A DNA stretch of 64,000 bases from Buxus sempervirens. Taxonomy: Eukaryota > Streptophyta > Magnoliopsida > Buxales > Buxaceae. Within the stretch, counting starts at the first letter, position 1. Every line of letters begins with the position of its first letter. The notes under the pieces are model-generated. The model did not search any database, had not been told where the DNA came from, and was given only the letters and a program-made list of their open reading frames with translations. Position numbers and translations under genes: made by a program. The stretch lies in NCBI GenBank assembly GCA_947561395.2, contig OX387183.1, forward strand, positions 41,894,901 through 41,958,900, in the 5' to 3' direction. Below are positions 53,938 to 64,000 of the stretch, piece after piece.

Positions 53938-55723
53938 TGTGAGACATGGGAAAAAATCAATTTTCCATTGACTTCCTCTAATCATCACACGGGATTAAAT
54001 TAAACAAAGAGTCGCCACCATTCAATTTAGGTGTGAATGGACACCAAAATATTAAATAAACGCAAAAGGCAATTTTAGGGTAAAAATAACCCTCCTAAAA
54101 AAAACAACCAGAGATGGGTAAGGGGATTAAGTTATGAACAGGGGAAGGTGTTAGGCACCCCTATTCATCCACACAAGGTGGTTGCCAGGTATTTGTTCAT
54201 GTTAAAATAAAGGAAAAAGCTTGCTATAAAAATCACAAAAGGCAAAAATATATGGTTTTTTCATATGAATATTCTGATTGATCCAGAACTATCAAATATG
54301 ATCATACCATTCTTAGGGTTTCATGATCAAAACAAAATTGAGATAAAATCAAATAAAATCAATTTAAAGTGAAAAATTCAAAAATCTGGCTTCAAGTCAA
54401 AATTCTAGAAATCTGGAAAAATATGATTTTTATAAAATATTTCAAAATTGAACTTGAACAGTCCAGGACATAGATAAAGCCCAAATTTCACATTAAATCA
54501 GAAAATAAAAACAAAAAATACCCACGTTGATGAAGAACACCAAAAGGGGAGAACTTAGACCGTAGGGTCTTCTCTCAATAATGAAAAACGACTCAAAAAC
54601 CATATCATGAAACCCTAGAATTTACTTTCAGGCTTCTAGATCCAGATCTATCATATTGATCATGATAAATCCAGGATCTTAGCCTAAAATCACAAAAATC
54701 ACGAAAACAGTGCGTAGGTGCAAAAGTGGCAAAAATCCAAATTTTAGCAAAAAGTGGGGATCTCATCATAGATTCATGTAATTCATTCAGATATATCATA
54801 AAAAGCATTAAAACATGATCAGGATATTCAAAGCAGTCATATCTCACAAATTAGAGCACATGGGGGTCTACCCTACGGATCCACCTGTTCTCTTTTCCCC
54901 TAGTTCTCTCTTCACGTTTTACGGCTAGAGAGACTCTTGAGGTACTTGGAGATAGGTTTGGTTACACAAACACAATCAAAGGCCTTATTCTAGAAAAAAG
55001 GGAATAGATATGGGGTTCTATTATAGGGATCTACCTGTTTCCCTTTCCCCTAGTTCTCTCTTCATGTTTTACGGCTAGAGAGACTCTTGAGGTACTTAGA
55101 GACAAGTTTAGGAAGACAAATATAACATATGGCCTTATTCTAAAGCAATAGAAATGATCCTATTACATCTAGAATTGAAGACAGAAAATAAAAAGGGAAA
55201 AGGGACTTACCTGGATTGAGCAAGCAGAGCAGCAGGGATTCCTTTCCTTCTCTTAGAGCTCTTGATTCTTCAAAATTTCGTGGCCCTTAGCTTAAGAATC
55301 TCACCTCTATTTATAGGCAAACACAAGGGTAAGGTTGGTCCAGGGTTTGGCAAGATAGAGTTTCAGTTTGAGTTAAACACAAGATAATGCCCATCCATAG
55401 CCAACCAAGGTGGCTTCAGCGAATAAAATACGTAATTCGCTCATTTAAAAATATATTGGACTAAAGATAAAGCTCAGAAATCGAGAGAAGGACAAAACTC
55501 GCACGTGTCTTTAGTGACCGTAAATGCACTACGGTCCAATGGTGACCGTATAGTTACTACGGGCGCGCCTGACCGTAGAGAATTTTCGGGCACAACGGGC
55601 CCGTGAAGGAAATACGGGCAAAGTCTGCTTAGTCAGTTTTTATGCATTTTTTGACCTGTTTTAAGCTTTAATTACATGTTTTTATTATTTTCTCATTTTG
55701 TAGTGCAATTTGGGGTGTCTACA
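53938..55723 (-). repeat. B2 3' LTR
   Basis: 1,786 bp: minus strand runs from TGTAGACACC (55723) to CTCACA (53938). It keeps the palindrome cluster (55515-55621), a TATA-like ctatttatag (about 55306), the CAATCCAG|GTAAGT donor (about 55208) and the duplicated ctagccgtaaaacgtgaaga blocks. Confidence 0.92.
55515..55621. promoter_or_regulatory. palindrome cluster in the B2 LTR
   Basis: Units TACGGTC/GACCGTA and TACGGGC/GACCGTA in the same ~28-bp phase as in B1, with substitutions. Confidence 0.7.
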
Positions 55724-57509
55724 GCTGCCCCCTCTTTGCTGGTAATTGGAACCAATTACAAGCAGAGAGCAAAAAGACCCACCAATTGCACTTTCTAAGA
55801 TTTTTGTCTAATCAATTGCACTTTGCAAGGATTAAATGGATGATTTTTTGAAAAAAGAATTGATTGTGGAAGATTTGCTAAGAAATCCCTCAGCTTAAGG
55901 GCCAAATCCTCCTCTCTCCTCTCACTGAGCTCTCGTGGCTATGAAGTGAGATTTGAGACAAAATTTTTAAACAAAAGTGGTAAGGTGGCAATCCTTACAA
56001 CTTACAACTAATACAAACATTAATCTTTCGAAAAATGTGGAGAAAATGATAAAATACGCAATTTTTGGCTTCGCCCGTAGTTGTGTCACGGACAGATGCT
56101 GCCCGTATGTTGTTCACGGGCGAACGGGACCGAATTACCTCTACGGGCGCTTGAAGCCCGTACTGAGTTTATGGATTTTACTCTCTTCTTAATACCGCGA
56201 CCGCGAATTTTTTCCTCTTCTGCTCGCATTTGGCCCTAATTCTCTTCTGTCCGTATCTTCTTCTCCGGTCATTTCTCATCTTCTCCAAATCTCCGACGCC
56301 TCACACTGTTCTTCTCCGGCGACTCTCTTTTTCCGGCGACCACTGTCGTTTCCCATTTTCCGGCAACCATCTTTGACGATTCTGTTTCATTGCCGCTCCA
56401 TTTATATCACTGCCGAGACTGTTGCTTCAAGCCTCTTCATTGTCAGACCATTGCATCTTCTCGTCACTTGGGATTTCGTTCAAATCATCTACAAATTGCA
56501 CTTATTCGTGAGTGAACTTAGCATTTCAATCCTTTCTTTGCCCATTTCCTCATAAACAGGTATGCCGAAAATCCATGTTATGTTTGTGGTATTCTTATAA
56601 GTTCTCGACTTGTGCCACTTCTTGATTCCTGATTGAATGCTTTAGATAATAACTTCGAAATCTCCCAGATGCTAATTTACCTCATGATTCATCACAGTCT
56701 TGATTTTTATACTACTGTTCCATCCGAAAATTGATGCTTTCTGCATGTCCATGTATATATTTTTTCTAGCTGATTGAATGAACAACTTCTCATGCTTTTG
56801 GATTTTATTCCTGGGGTACCCAGCTGACTGGTTTGCAATTTTCCTGATTGACTGAGTTCATGCCTTTTTTGCTGTATGCTTTGGACATTGATCATCATGG
56901 AGCAACTTTGCCATTGTCATTGGGTGTACTTAAACTCTTTACTGTCAGACCTTGTATTGTTGACAGGCTGATTAGCTTGCTAGTAACCCATGCATGTACT
57001 ATCGATAAACTTGCCTTTTCCAGGAATTTTTCTGCACACTCCCCATGCACACATGGTTTATTTTTATGCTGTCACTTGTTCCAAGTCTTGACAAATCTGA
57101 ATGCTTTCCTCACTTGAATGCTCCAACTTTCTGCTAACCTCCTGAAATTACACAAAATTAGTAATTTAAGGAATTAAATCATGATACTCATAAATTAGAC
57201 TTTAATCCAAAACTTAAAAAAAGTTCTCTTCTTTTTTTTTTTCTTTCTTTTGTTATATAAAGAGAATATGGGAGAAGTTTACACTTCTCACATATAACTT
57301 TATATGTTTCCTTGATTAAATCCCAGATAGATAATAAAAGTTGAACTCCTTTAGTTGGCTCTGGACTTGATCAGGAATTTCTGACTCATTTTCTTCCATT
57401 CTCCCTTTTTCCTTTTTCCTACAAATCAATTAAACTTGGTTAGAATGAAGATTAAGCAATTAAAAATTTTAACAAGAATAATTAACCAACTCCCTGGTTT
57501 GAACCGTAG
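55724..57509 (+). other. B2 upstream region of the PMD pseudogene
   Basis: Holds the PPT (complement of AAAGAGGGGG, 55728-55737), a palindrome cluster at 56054-56175, and a 5' UTR-like exon ending AAACAG at 56559 before GTATGC. A 950-bp intron ends GTAG at 57509, just before the ATG. Its first part is unlike the B1 intron. Small frames here are shadows. Confidence 0.6.
56054..56175 (+). promoter_or_regulatory. palindrome cluster upstream of the B2 PMD pseudogene
   Basis: GCCCGTAGTTGTGTCACGGAC, GCCCGTATGTTGTTCACGGG and CTACGGGC...GCCCGTA units. Position matches cluster d of B1. Confidence 0.7.
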
Positions 57510-60405
57510 ATGGCCCGTCTTCGATCAGCTTCCCGGGATCCTGCAGATGAGCCTTCCTCTTCGAGGGTTAGGCGAGATCCTGCTGATGTGGCCTCGTCTT
57601 CGAGGGCCGAGAGGGATTCGGATTCTGATGTCCCTGATCTTCCTTTTGGGGATTCGCGTGAGGCGACCCCAGAGGTATACTTTGACCTTTCTGAAATTTC
57701 ATATCCTTTCCCAAAATACATCTTCCTGAGTCTTTCCTTCCTTTAATTATTTTCTTTTAGCCGGCTATTGAGGCTTCTGGCAGAGATAGGAGCCGTAGCA
57801 GGCGTCGAGCTGGAGGCAGAGATGGAGGCCATGATGAGGGCCATAGAGGAGGCCGCAGAGGGGGCCGTGGCAGAGATGAGGCCAGGACCAGGGTTGAGAT
57901 CCCTGAGGAGGTGGCTGCCCAGATTAGGGATACCGATCTTTTGCATGGCTTGAGGACTCATCCCTCAGCTTGTATTAGGGCGGATATCCCTTTGGAGTAT
58001 GCTATGTCCCACTATAGAGGGAGCTGGGCTAGCTTCATTAGATTCTTGGGAGCTTGCAGTTCGGCCTACCGTCGGGAGCTAGGCTTGTATGGTTTTGGTA
58101 TGTTTATCACCATCCCGGACGTTCGCTTGGATCGAGCCCTCATTGCTGCATTGCTCGATAGATTCTTCCCGGAGACTTTGAGCTTCCACTTCCCAGATAT
58201 TGAGATCGGGATCCGGCCTTCTGACTTCACCCTTATCACTGGGATTAGGATGATTGGTGATATCATTCCTGAGATGGCGATGCCAGAGGCTGATGAGGTT
58301 GCAGCTTATCTTGGATATATTGTGCTGCCTCCTGAGGCCTGGGATAGAGGGAGAGCGAGATTGTCTCTGACATGGTTGAGAGAGACCTTCAGGAGGAGGC
58401 AGTTTGGCCAGCTTGCCTCTAGTGATCATGTTTTCCCATACGCCTTCCGATTCCTTTTTCTGTATATGATGGGATCTTGTTTCTTCCCAGAGGACACGAC
58501 TTCAGTTAGTCCTCATTTCCTGAGCTTACTGGGAGATCTTCAGCGGGCGAGGAGGTATGCATGGGGCCCGCTCATTTTTGGTACTATTTTGGCCGGCCTT
58601 CGCCGATCAGTGAGTGGCCTCTCTACTTCCAGAGGGGCTAGAGTTGGGTGCCGATTCTTCTGGCCCTTTCTGCAGGTGAAATATCTATTTCCTTTCTTTT
58701 TCTCTTTCTCTCTCTTTTTTCCTTTTTTTCCTATCTCTCCTTTTCAATTCCTCTAACTCTTTTCTTCTTTTTGCAGTTTTTTGCTAGGGTTTATATACCC
58801 TATTTCCGTCCTACCTCTACGATGTCTGAGGAGACATATCCCATGGCACGTAGATGGTGTCATGTAGAGCACGACTCTGAAAAGAGTCGTCCCAGGTCCG
58901 CCCGGGCCCACTTGGACAGGCTATACCGGTCTGAGGTAATCTTCTTTAATTCCTCTACTTCCTTTTTTTCTTTTCTTTCTGAATCACATATCTGATGTCC
59001 TATTCTGTTTGTCAACTATTTGTCCCCAGGATGGAGGACATTCATGAGGTGCTGGCCCTGCATGTAGCCAGAGATGATGCATTCGTCCCTGACCAGAGAC
59101 GACAAAGATACCAGTTCTTTATTGGTCAGCTGGGCAGCATCTGGTACTGCGGCGAGCGCTTCTTCTTTCAGCATGTGGGAGAGCCACGGATTCCTGCCAT
59201 CCCGCTAGATACTACTCCTTCCTACCCTCCTATTCCTGTTGATCCTGCCCAGTTCCTGGATTGGACTGAGGCAGAGACATTATTGGAGGAGGGTGACTAT
59301 GATGCCTGGTTCAGGCGAGCTTCTGTTGGGTGCCTCATGCCACCTATGCCTGTCCGTGGCGGAGTCACTGAGATTGGAGGGGTAGTGATTAGGGCCTATG
59401 ACACTACGGTATGCCTTCTTCCTTTTCACCTTTCTATTTTCATTTCATCTGAACTTAGCATTTTTCTGACTTCTTTCTTTTCTATTTCAGGAGACTCAGT
59501 TGGCAGAGATCCGGTCTCGATATGCTGATCTAGAGCGCCAGCAAGATGCTGCGATCGCCGAGCGGGATGCCTTCTATATCACCATTTCAGACCTCCGGGG
59601 GCAGCTAGCCAGAGCATAGGGCCAGGAGGGTCCATCTAATGCACAGGACCATCCGGGTCCATCTTATACTCAGGTTAATTTTTTCTTTTATTTCCATTCC
59701 TGTTCTTGCATTTGTTTGTCTTGTTCTGACTGAAATTCCTTCTCTTAGTTTCAGGAGGACACAGCCGGCCCTTCTTCACCTGCTTCACCCGTGCCCATGC
59801 ATTTTCGGGATGAGGTATTTTCTGTGGCACGGGTGGAGTTCATGACGTCTCCCAGTCCAGTAGAGGTTCCTGCAGCAGAGCCCGAGGTAGAGGCTACTGA
59901 TATTGCACCTGCTGCTGAGGATGTGCCAGAGTCGGCCCCAGTAGCTGAGACTGCTCCTGTGGCATCTGCGGATGTAGATATGGATTCGGCTATGGACGCT
60001 GCTGTGGTAGAGCCTCCTGTGGAGGCCGTGGTGATGGAGGAGGCTACAGTTGATCATGTGCCTGAGGTGGATGCTGATGTACCTGGGACATCTGCTCCTG
60101 CTGGTCCTACTATGGAGGCTGTAGAGGAGACGCCTGCTGCTGCTGATCCTTCTGCGGATTCTTCCCGTACAGATTCTGATCCCGATTCTACGGGATATGT
60201 AGATACTTCAGGGTACGTCCCTCCTGATCATCCCACTGCTGGCCTTGTGCCTTTATCTATGTGGCATGATATTCAGTCTGTTTTGAGCAGGATGACGCGT
60301 AGCATAGCCCGCAATATTGTGCGGCATGTCTTTGAGCGCAGGCGATCTTCAGGCCGTGGTCGAGGCAGAGGACGAGGCCGTGGCCGTAGGGGCGGACCTG
60401 CATAG
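57510..60405 (+). pseudogene. B2 PMD gene, disabled
   Basis: Exon plan as in B1: 57510-57674, 57761-58675, 58777-58935, 59016-59408, 59491-59673, 59749-60405, with equal lengths for exons 1-4. Two lesions are visible. The exon 4 acceptor is TCAA instead of TCAG (59012-59015); the next AG, 14 nt on, would shift the frame. Exon 5 has an in-frame TAG at 59617-59619 where B1 has CAG. Exon 5 holds two 9-residue repeats rather than three, and exon 6 has six more bases than B1. Exons 2 and 3 (the PMD itself) remain open and very similar to B1. Confidence 0.85.
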
Positions 60406-60621
60406 ACAGTAGATTAGGATATTTCATATACATTTGTATTTTTTACGACAGTCATGTAAACATTCTCATATATATAAAAGAAGTTTAATTTTCATTCATT
60501 TGTATTCTTTTCCTCTTTCTTTTCAGTTTTTATTTCATGATGAATGTTAAAACAGGGACAGGTGAAGCTTAGGGAAACAAGGAAATTAAAAAATTCCCAT
60601 TTTTTTGCATTTTTTCGAAGG

Positions 60622-60784
60622 AACCGTATTTAACCTACGAGCAAGCCGTGCCCGTAAAGTTACTACGGGCGCACTCTGCCCGTGAAGTTTTCACGGTCAG
60701 GGGTATCCGTAGTTCCTATACGGGCGAGCTTTGCCCGTAGTATAATTACGGAATTTACTGCCTTATGATTTTTTCTATATAAAC
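60622..60784 (+). promoter_or_regulatory. promoter and palindrome cluster of the B2 DUF7745-like pseudogene
   Basis: Units of the TACGGGC/GCCCGTG type at 60622-60753 followed by CTATATAAAC at 60775-60784, 90 nt before the ATG at 60875. Confidence 0.75.
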
Positions 60785-60874
60785 TCATAGGGAACATCAT
60801 TGTGACACTTTTACTAGTTGGAAAACTCCCTGAGCACGTCTTTTCTCGCTTTCCTTGGCTTCTTTGGCACTTCC

Positions 60875-62603
60875 ATGGCTTCCCCTACGCCGCTTTCTCC
60901 TGCCGTTGAATCTTCTCCTGCGAGACAGCATGTTAGATCAAAACCTCCAAATCTCACCAGGTATAATGTTGTGGACTCCTTCTATGATAGATGGGTTAAC
61001 TCCATGACCCTTGATGAGGAGATTCTCTGGGGTTCCATCCACTTAGGGCATATCCTACACCTCCCTAAAATTCCCTGTAAGTGGGAAATTTTTGAAGCTT
61101 TGATTGGACACTGGGTACCTGAACTGAACCTTTTTCGGTTTGATGATAAAGAGATGACTCCTACCATAGAAGAAATTGAAACCATCCTTGGCCTAAGATT
61201 TTCTGAAAAAGTTGTGAACCCATCCCTAAAGCTTAGTTATAAAAAAGAGGCTTCCACTTTCTTGGGTATAGGGAAGAAGGACCTAGGAAATTCTGATGCA
61301 CTATTGACCTTGTCCAAGACCTTTTTGACTGAAAAACTTCTGAGGAGTGAAGATAAAGATGCCAGGTTTAATGCTTTGACTTTGGTAGTGGTCAATCAGC
61401 TGCTTTTTCCACGGGTGATGACCAAGTTGACTTGGCTCTCATCTCAGTTATCTGCCAGGTTAGGGAACGTGAGAGGTTGTCCCCTATGATCTTAGCAGAG
61501 ATATACCAGGCCCTTACTGACTGCTATTTCAGGAAGAAGAAACGCTTCCTTGCCTGCGCCCCTATCCTATAGGTAAAAAGAAATAATTATTTTTCTTTTT
61601 TTTTCTTTTCTTTTTCTTCTTCTTCTCTTTTTCTTTTTCTTCCTTTTTTTTTCCTTCTCTTTTTTTTTCCTTTTTGGAAATAAATTGAAATACTCCCTTT
61701 TTCTGCAGCTTTGGTTGCTTGACCATCTTAGCCAGGTTGAAGAAATAACTCGCCGCTTCTTTCCAAGATTGAAAGTTCCTGTTTTGATGAGCCATAGGGG
61801 ATGTCCTAACATCCAAGGTGGCAAGCAAGGCTGGTTCACTTTCTTGGGTACTCTCCAGGATGATCAAGTGAGATGGCCTGGCACTTATCAGCCCACTCCA
61901 GAGACAGTGATCAGCTTTAGAGATAAAAACTTTCTGGTCCTAGCAGGCTTGAAATCTGCTGTTCTCTATCTTCCTTTGAGGGTTCTTCAGCAGTTTAGAG
62001 TGATCCAGGGGATTATGATCCCTACTGGATATGAGAAGCTTTTAGGGCCACTTACACCAGACACCATGGGGCTAAATGCTCAATTAATGAAAGAGTGGTC
62101 CTACGTTCATTTTCTGCGGGGTCCTGTCTTTTCTGAGTCCCATGTGAAGGATTATCAATTCTGGATCAAAGAGCAGGTGCAGAGTCATGCCCCTGTACCA
62201 GAGGATCCTCCTGCAGTTCTTCCTCCTACCTATGAGGACATCCTGGAGTCTGAAAGGGCAACCCACAAGCGGCTTCAACAAATTTGGGTACGAGAAGCAC
62301 AAGAGCTCAGGATAAAGGATATTAATCTGGAGAGGCAACTTGAAGAGCAGAATTCTTGCCGCCTTGCCCTGGAAAAGAAACTTGAAGAACAACGACAGGC
62401 TCGTCGCTTTGAAGTCCGCGTGATGTGGAAGAAATATCAGGATTCCCTAGCTGACCTTAGGGCGTTGAAGATCAAGCATTCTCTTTCTGATGAGATCATC
62501 TTTTTTTTTGAGCGACCCTGATGCAGAGGGAGCTTCTGGAATCATTGCAACTCAGGCAGCTAGGATTATGGAGCTTGAAGAGAAATTAGGAAACAGGGCT
62601 TAG
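60875..62603 (+). pseudogene. B2 DUF7745-like gene, disabled
   Basis: Exons 60875-61572 and 61709-62603 correspond to the B1 gene. Lesions relative to B1: a one-base deletion near 61412 (TTTCCACGGGTG), a TAG in place of CAG at the last codon of exon 1 (61570-61572), and one extra T in the run at 62501-62509, which shifts the last 30 codons. The 5' and central domain sequence is otherwise well preserved. Confidence 0.87.
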
Positions 62604-63527
62604 ATTCTTTTATTCTTCTTTTTTTTCATACTTTTATACAAAAGCAAACTCCATTAGTGGAAAGACAATAGATTTAATTCAAAAATAGGTTTTATATTAT
62701 TGGCCTCAGAATTCTCAGATGCTTATAAAAACAGAAGTTTATTGAAAAAGTATTTGATTTCTCATCACTGGCCAAAGTATAGTTTTTTTTTTTTTTTTTT
62801 AAAAGCTGATCCAAAACACTTAATCACATATAATTAAAGAAATTAAAATCAGGTTGAATAATGAAAAGGGTAATCCAAGCAATAGGGAGAGACCAAATCT
62901 GTCTACCCCGCGACCTTTAGAGTCATCCCCAAATGGCATTTCCTTCATAACTGACCATGCTAATCTGCTCAGTTTCCAGTGCTCATGCTGATTTGAAACT
63001 TAGACCACATGATCAACTCAACCCTTGATTCTTTTTTTTTTTTTTTCTTCTTGCCCCTATTCCCCCTAGCGCCAATTACGGTTTTCACTAGGGTTGGCTT
63101 CTGCATTCCGTCATCACCAATCTTACTCTGAAAGTTGAATGAATATACTAAAATCACCAAGGGCTTAATAATAGGACGAAACAAAGGCTAAGCTAGGTTT
63201 ATGAAAGAAGAGGTATTAAAGGCTCAAAATTTTCTAAGTATAAAAAATGGGTCAACCGGACTTACAGCCATGGTGAATTCAATCCCATTCCCCTTCTTTT
63301 GTTTTTGGCTTTCTTTTGCCCCTATTTTTTTCTTCTCTCTTTTTTTCTTATTTTTTTCTTTTTGCCCCTATTGGCTTTGCCCTTATTGGCCTTGCCCCAG
63401 TATAAGACTGTAAGTCCAGTTTAGGTTTAACAAAAGAAGACGAACAGGCTCAAATTGGCTTGACTAGGGATACAAATTTTGGGATATAAGGAAAGATGGC
63501 CTCAGATCACTTCCTAGTAATATTCAT
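62604..63527. other. B2 region between convergent gene ends
   Basis: Counterpart of 31818-32849 of B1. It has T-rich runs (about 62785, 63031, 63330) and keeps the AAACTCCATTAGTGGAA word at 62646-62662. No genes. Confidence 0.6.
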
Positions 63528-64000
63528 TCAAGGAAAATATCTTTTTACTGCATCAGAGTTAATTGGCTCAGGAAAATCCTTCCCATCCATCTCTGTTAAG
63601 ATGAGAGCACCCCCTGATAGGACCTTCTTAACCACATAAGGCCCTTCCCAATTTGGTTTAAATTTTCCACGAGGGTCTTCCAAAAAGGGTAAAATTTTCT
63701 TCAATACTAAATTTCCTTCTTGGAAAGTTCTGGGCTTTACCTTTTTATTGTAAGCCCTGGCCATCCTCTTCGGATACAATTGGCCATGACTAAGTGCCTT
63801 CAAACGCTTTTCTTCTATTAAATTGAGTTGATCATGCCTAGACTGTATCCATTCAGCTTCTTCTAATTCAGCTTCCATTAGCACCCTTAGTGAAGGTATT
63901 TCCACTTCCACTGGTAACACTGCTTCCATTCCATAGACTAGGGAATATGGGGTTGCCCCTGTAGAAGTCCGAATCGAGGTTCTGTAAGCATGTAGGGCCA
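63528..64000 (-). CDS. pol: B2 pol, 3' end (integrase C-terminus), partial
   Basis: Minus-strand frame open from the window edge to the stop at 63528. It reads the end of the integrase core (HAYRTSIRTSTGATPYS) and the C-terminal domain (RGKFKPNWEGPYVVKK). Over the last 133 residues it differs from B1 only at LYP for LYR. The rest lies beyond the window. Confidence 0.92.
   Translation of the reverse strand, partial: ALHAYRTSIRTSTGATPYSLVYGMEAVLPVEVEIPSLRVLMEAELEEAEWIQSRHDQLNLIEEKRLKALSHGQLYPKRMARAYNKKVKPRTFQEGNLVLKKILPFLEDPRGKFKPNWEGPYVVKKVLSGGALILTEMDGKDFPEPINSDAVKRYFP

Larger units (their letters stand above)
53938..64000 (-). mobile_element. B2: second B-family Tat element, minus strand, runs off the window
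   Basis: Same order as B1 in reverse: 3' LTR 53938-55723, PPT, palindrome cluster, PMD gene, palindrome cluster, DUF7745-like gene, then the end of pol at 63528. The pol end differs from B1 by one residue over the 133 compared, while the antisense genes are disabled. The 5' half lies outside the window, so the matching target duplication cannot be checked. Confidence 0.92.

Overview
The window is plant nuclear DNA, most likely from a eudicot (species not identifiable from sequence alone). It is AT-rich and dominated by Ty3/gypsy LTR retrotransposons (Athila, Tat/Ogre-like and Del/Tekay-like LTRs), with LINE remnants, MITE-like hairpins and one ordinary host gene, a two-exon purine permease at 50046-52485. 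Gene structures, TATA boxes and GT-AG introns are all plant-like.

Layout: 1-2620 is old LTR debris. 2621-17682 is a decayed Athila element on the minus strand (LTRs 2621-4213 and 16089-17682). Its reverse transcriptase is split by a solo LTR (7966-12670, minus), which is itself split seven bases from its start by a second solo LTR (10253-12663, plus). 17685-20044 plus 41528-41605 is another LTR of that second family, split by the main object of the window.

That object, called B1 here, is a 21,483-bp Tat-lineage element at 20045-41527. It has 1,809-bp LTRs that differ at only about five sites, a GGTAG target duplication, a PBS and a PPT. Gag-protease and pol are intact, and pol sits in the -1 frame behind an A9 run. 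Between pol and the 3' LTR lie two intron-containing genes on the opposite strand. One encodes a DUF7745-like protein (32850-34602) and the other a plant mobile domain (PMD) protein (35057-37951). Clusters of 28-bp-phased palindromes, TACGGGC-N7-GCCCGTA and variants, occur in both LTRs, in the gag leader, and upstream of each antisense gene. The gag leader also holds 24 copies of a hairpin-forming tandem repeat, and an LTR splice donor faces an acceptor just before gag.

41606-53937 holds LINE remnants, a Del/Tekay-like solo LTR (42316-44756), a hairpin MITE, a 5'-truncated LINE with target duplication, the purine permease (with a MITE-like insertion in its intron), and an LTR fragment. From 53938 to the window end lies B2, a second copy of the B family on the minus strand. 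Its PMD and DUF7745 genes have the same exon plan but carry a lost splice acceptor, nonsense codons and frameshifts. Its visible end of pol is still open.

The likely working picture for B1: the LTR promoter makes genomic RNA and probably a spliced gag-pol mRNA. The palindrome clusters may place the sense unit and the two antisense units under one common regulator. Introns in the antisense genes can survive retrotransposition because they are not spliceable in the genomic strand.
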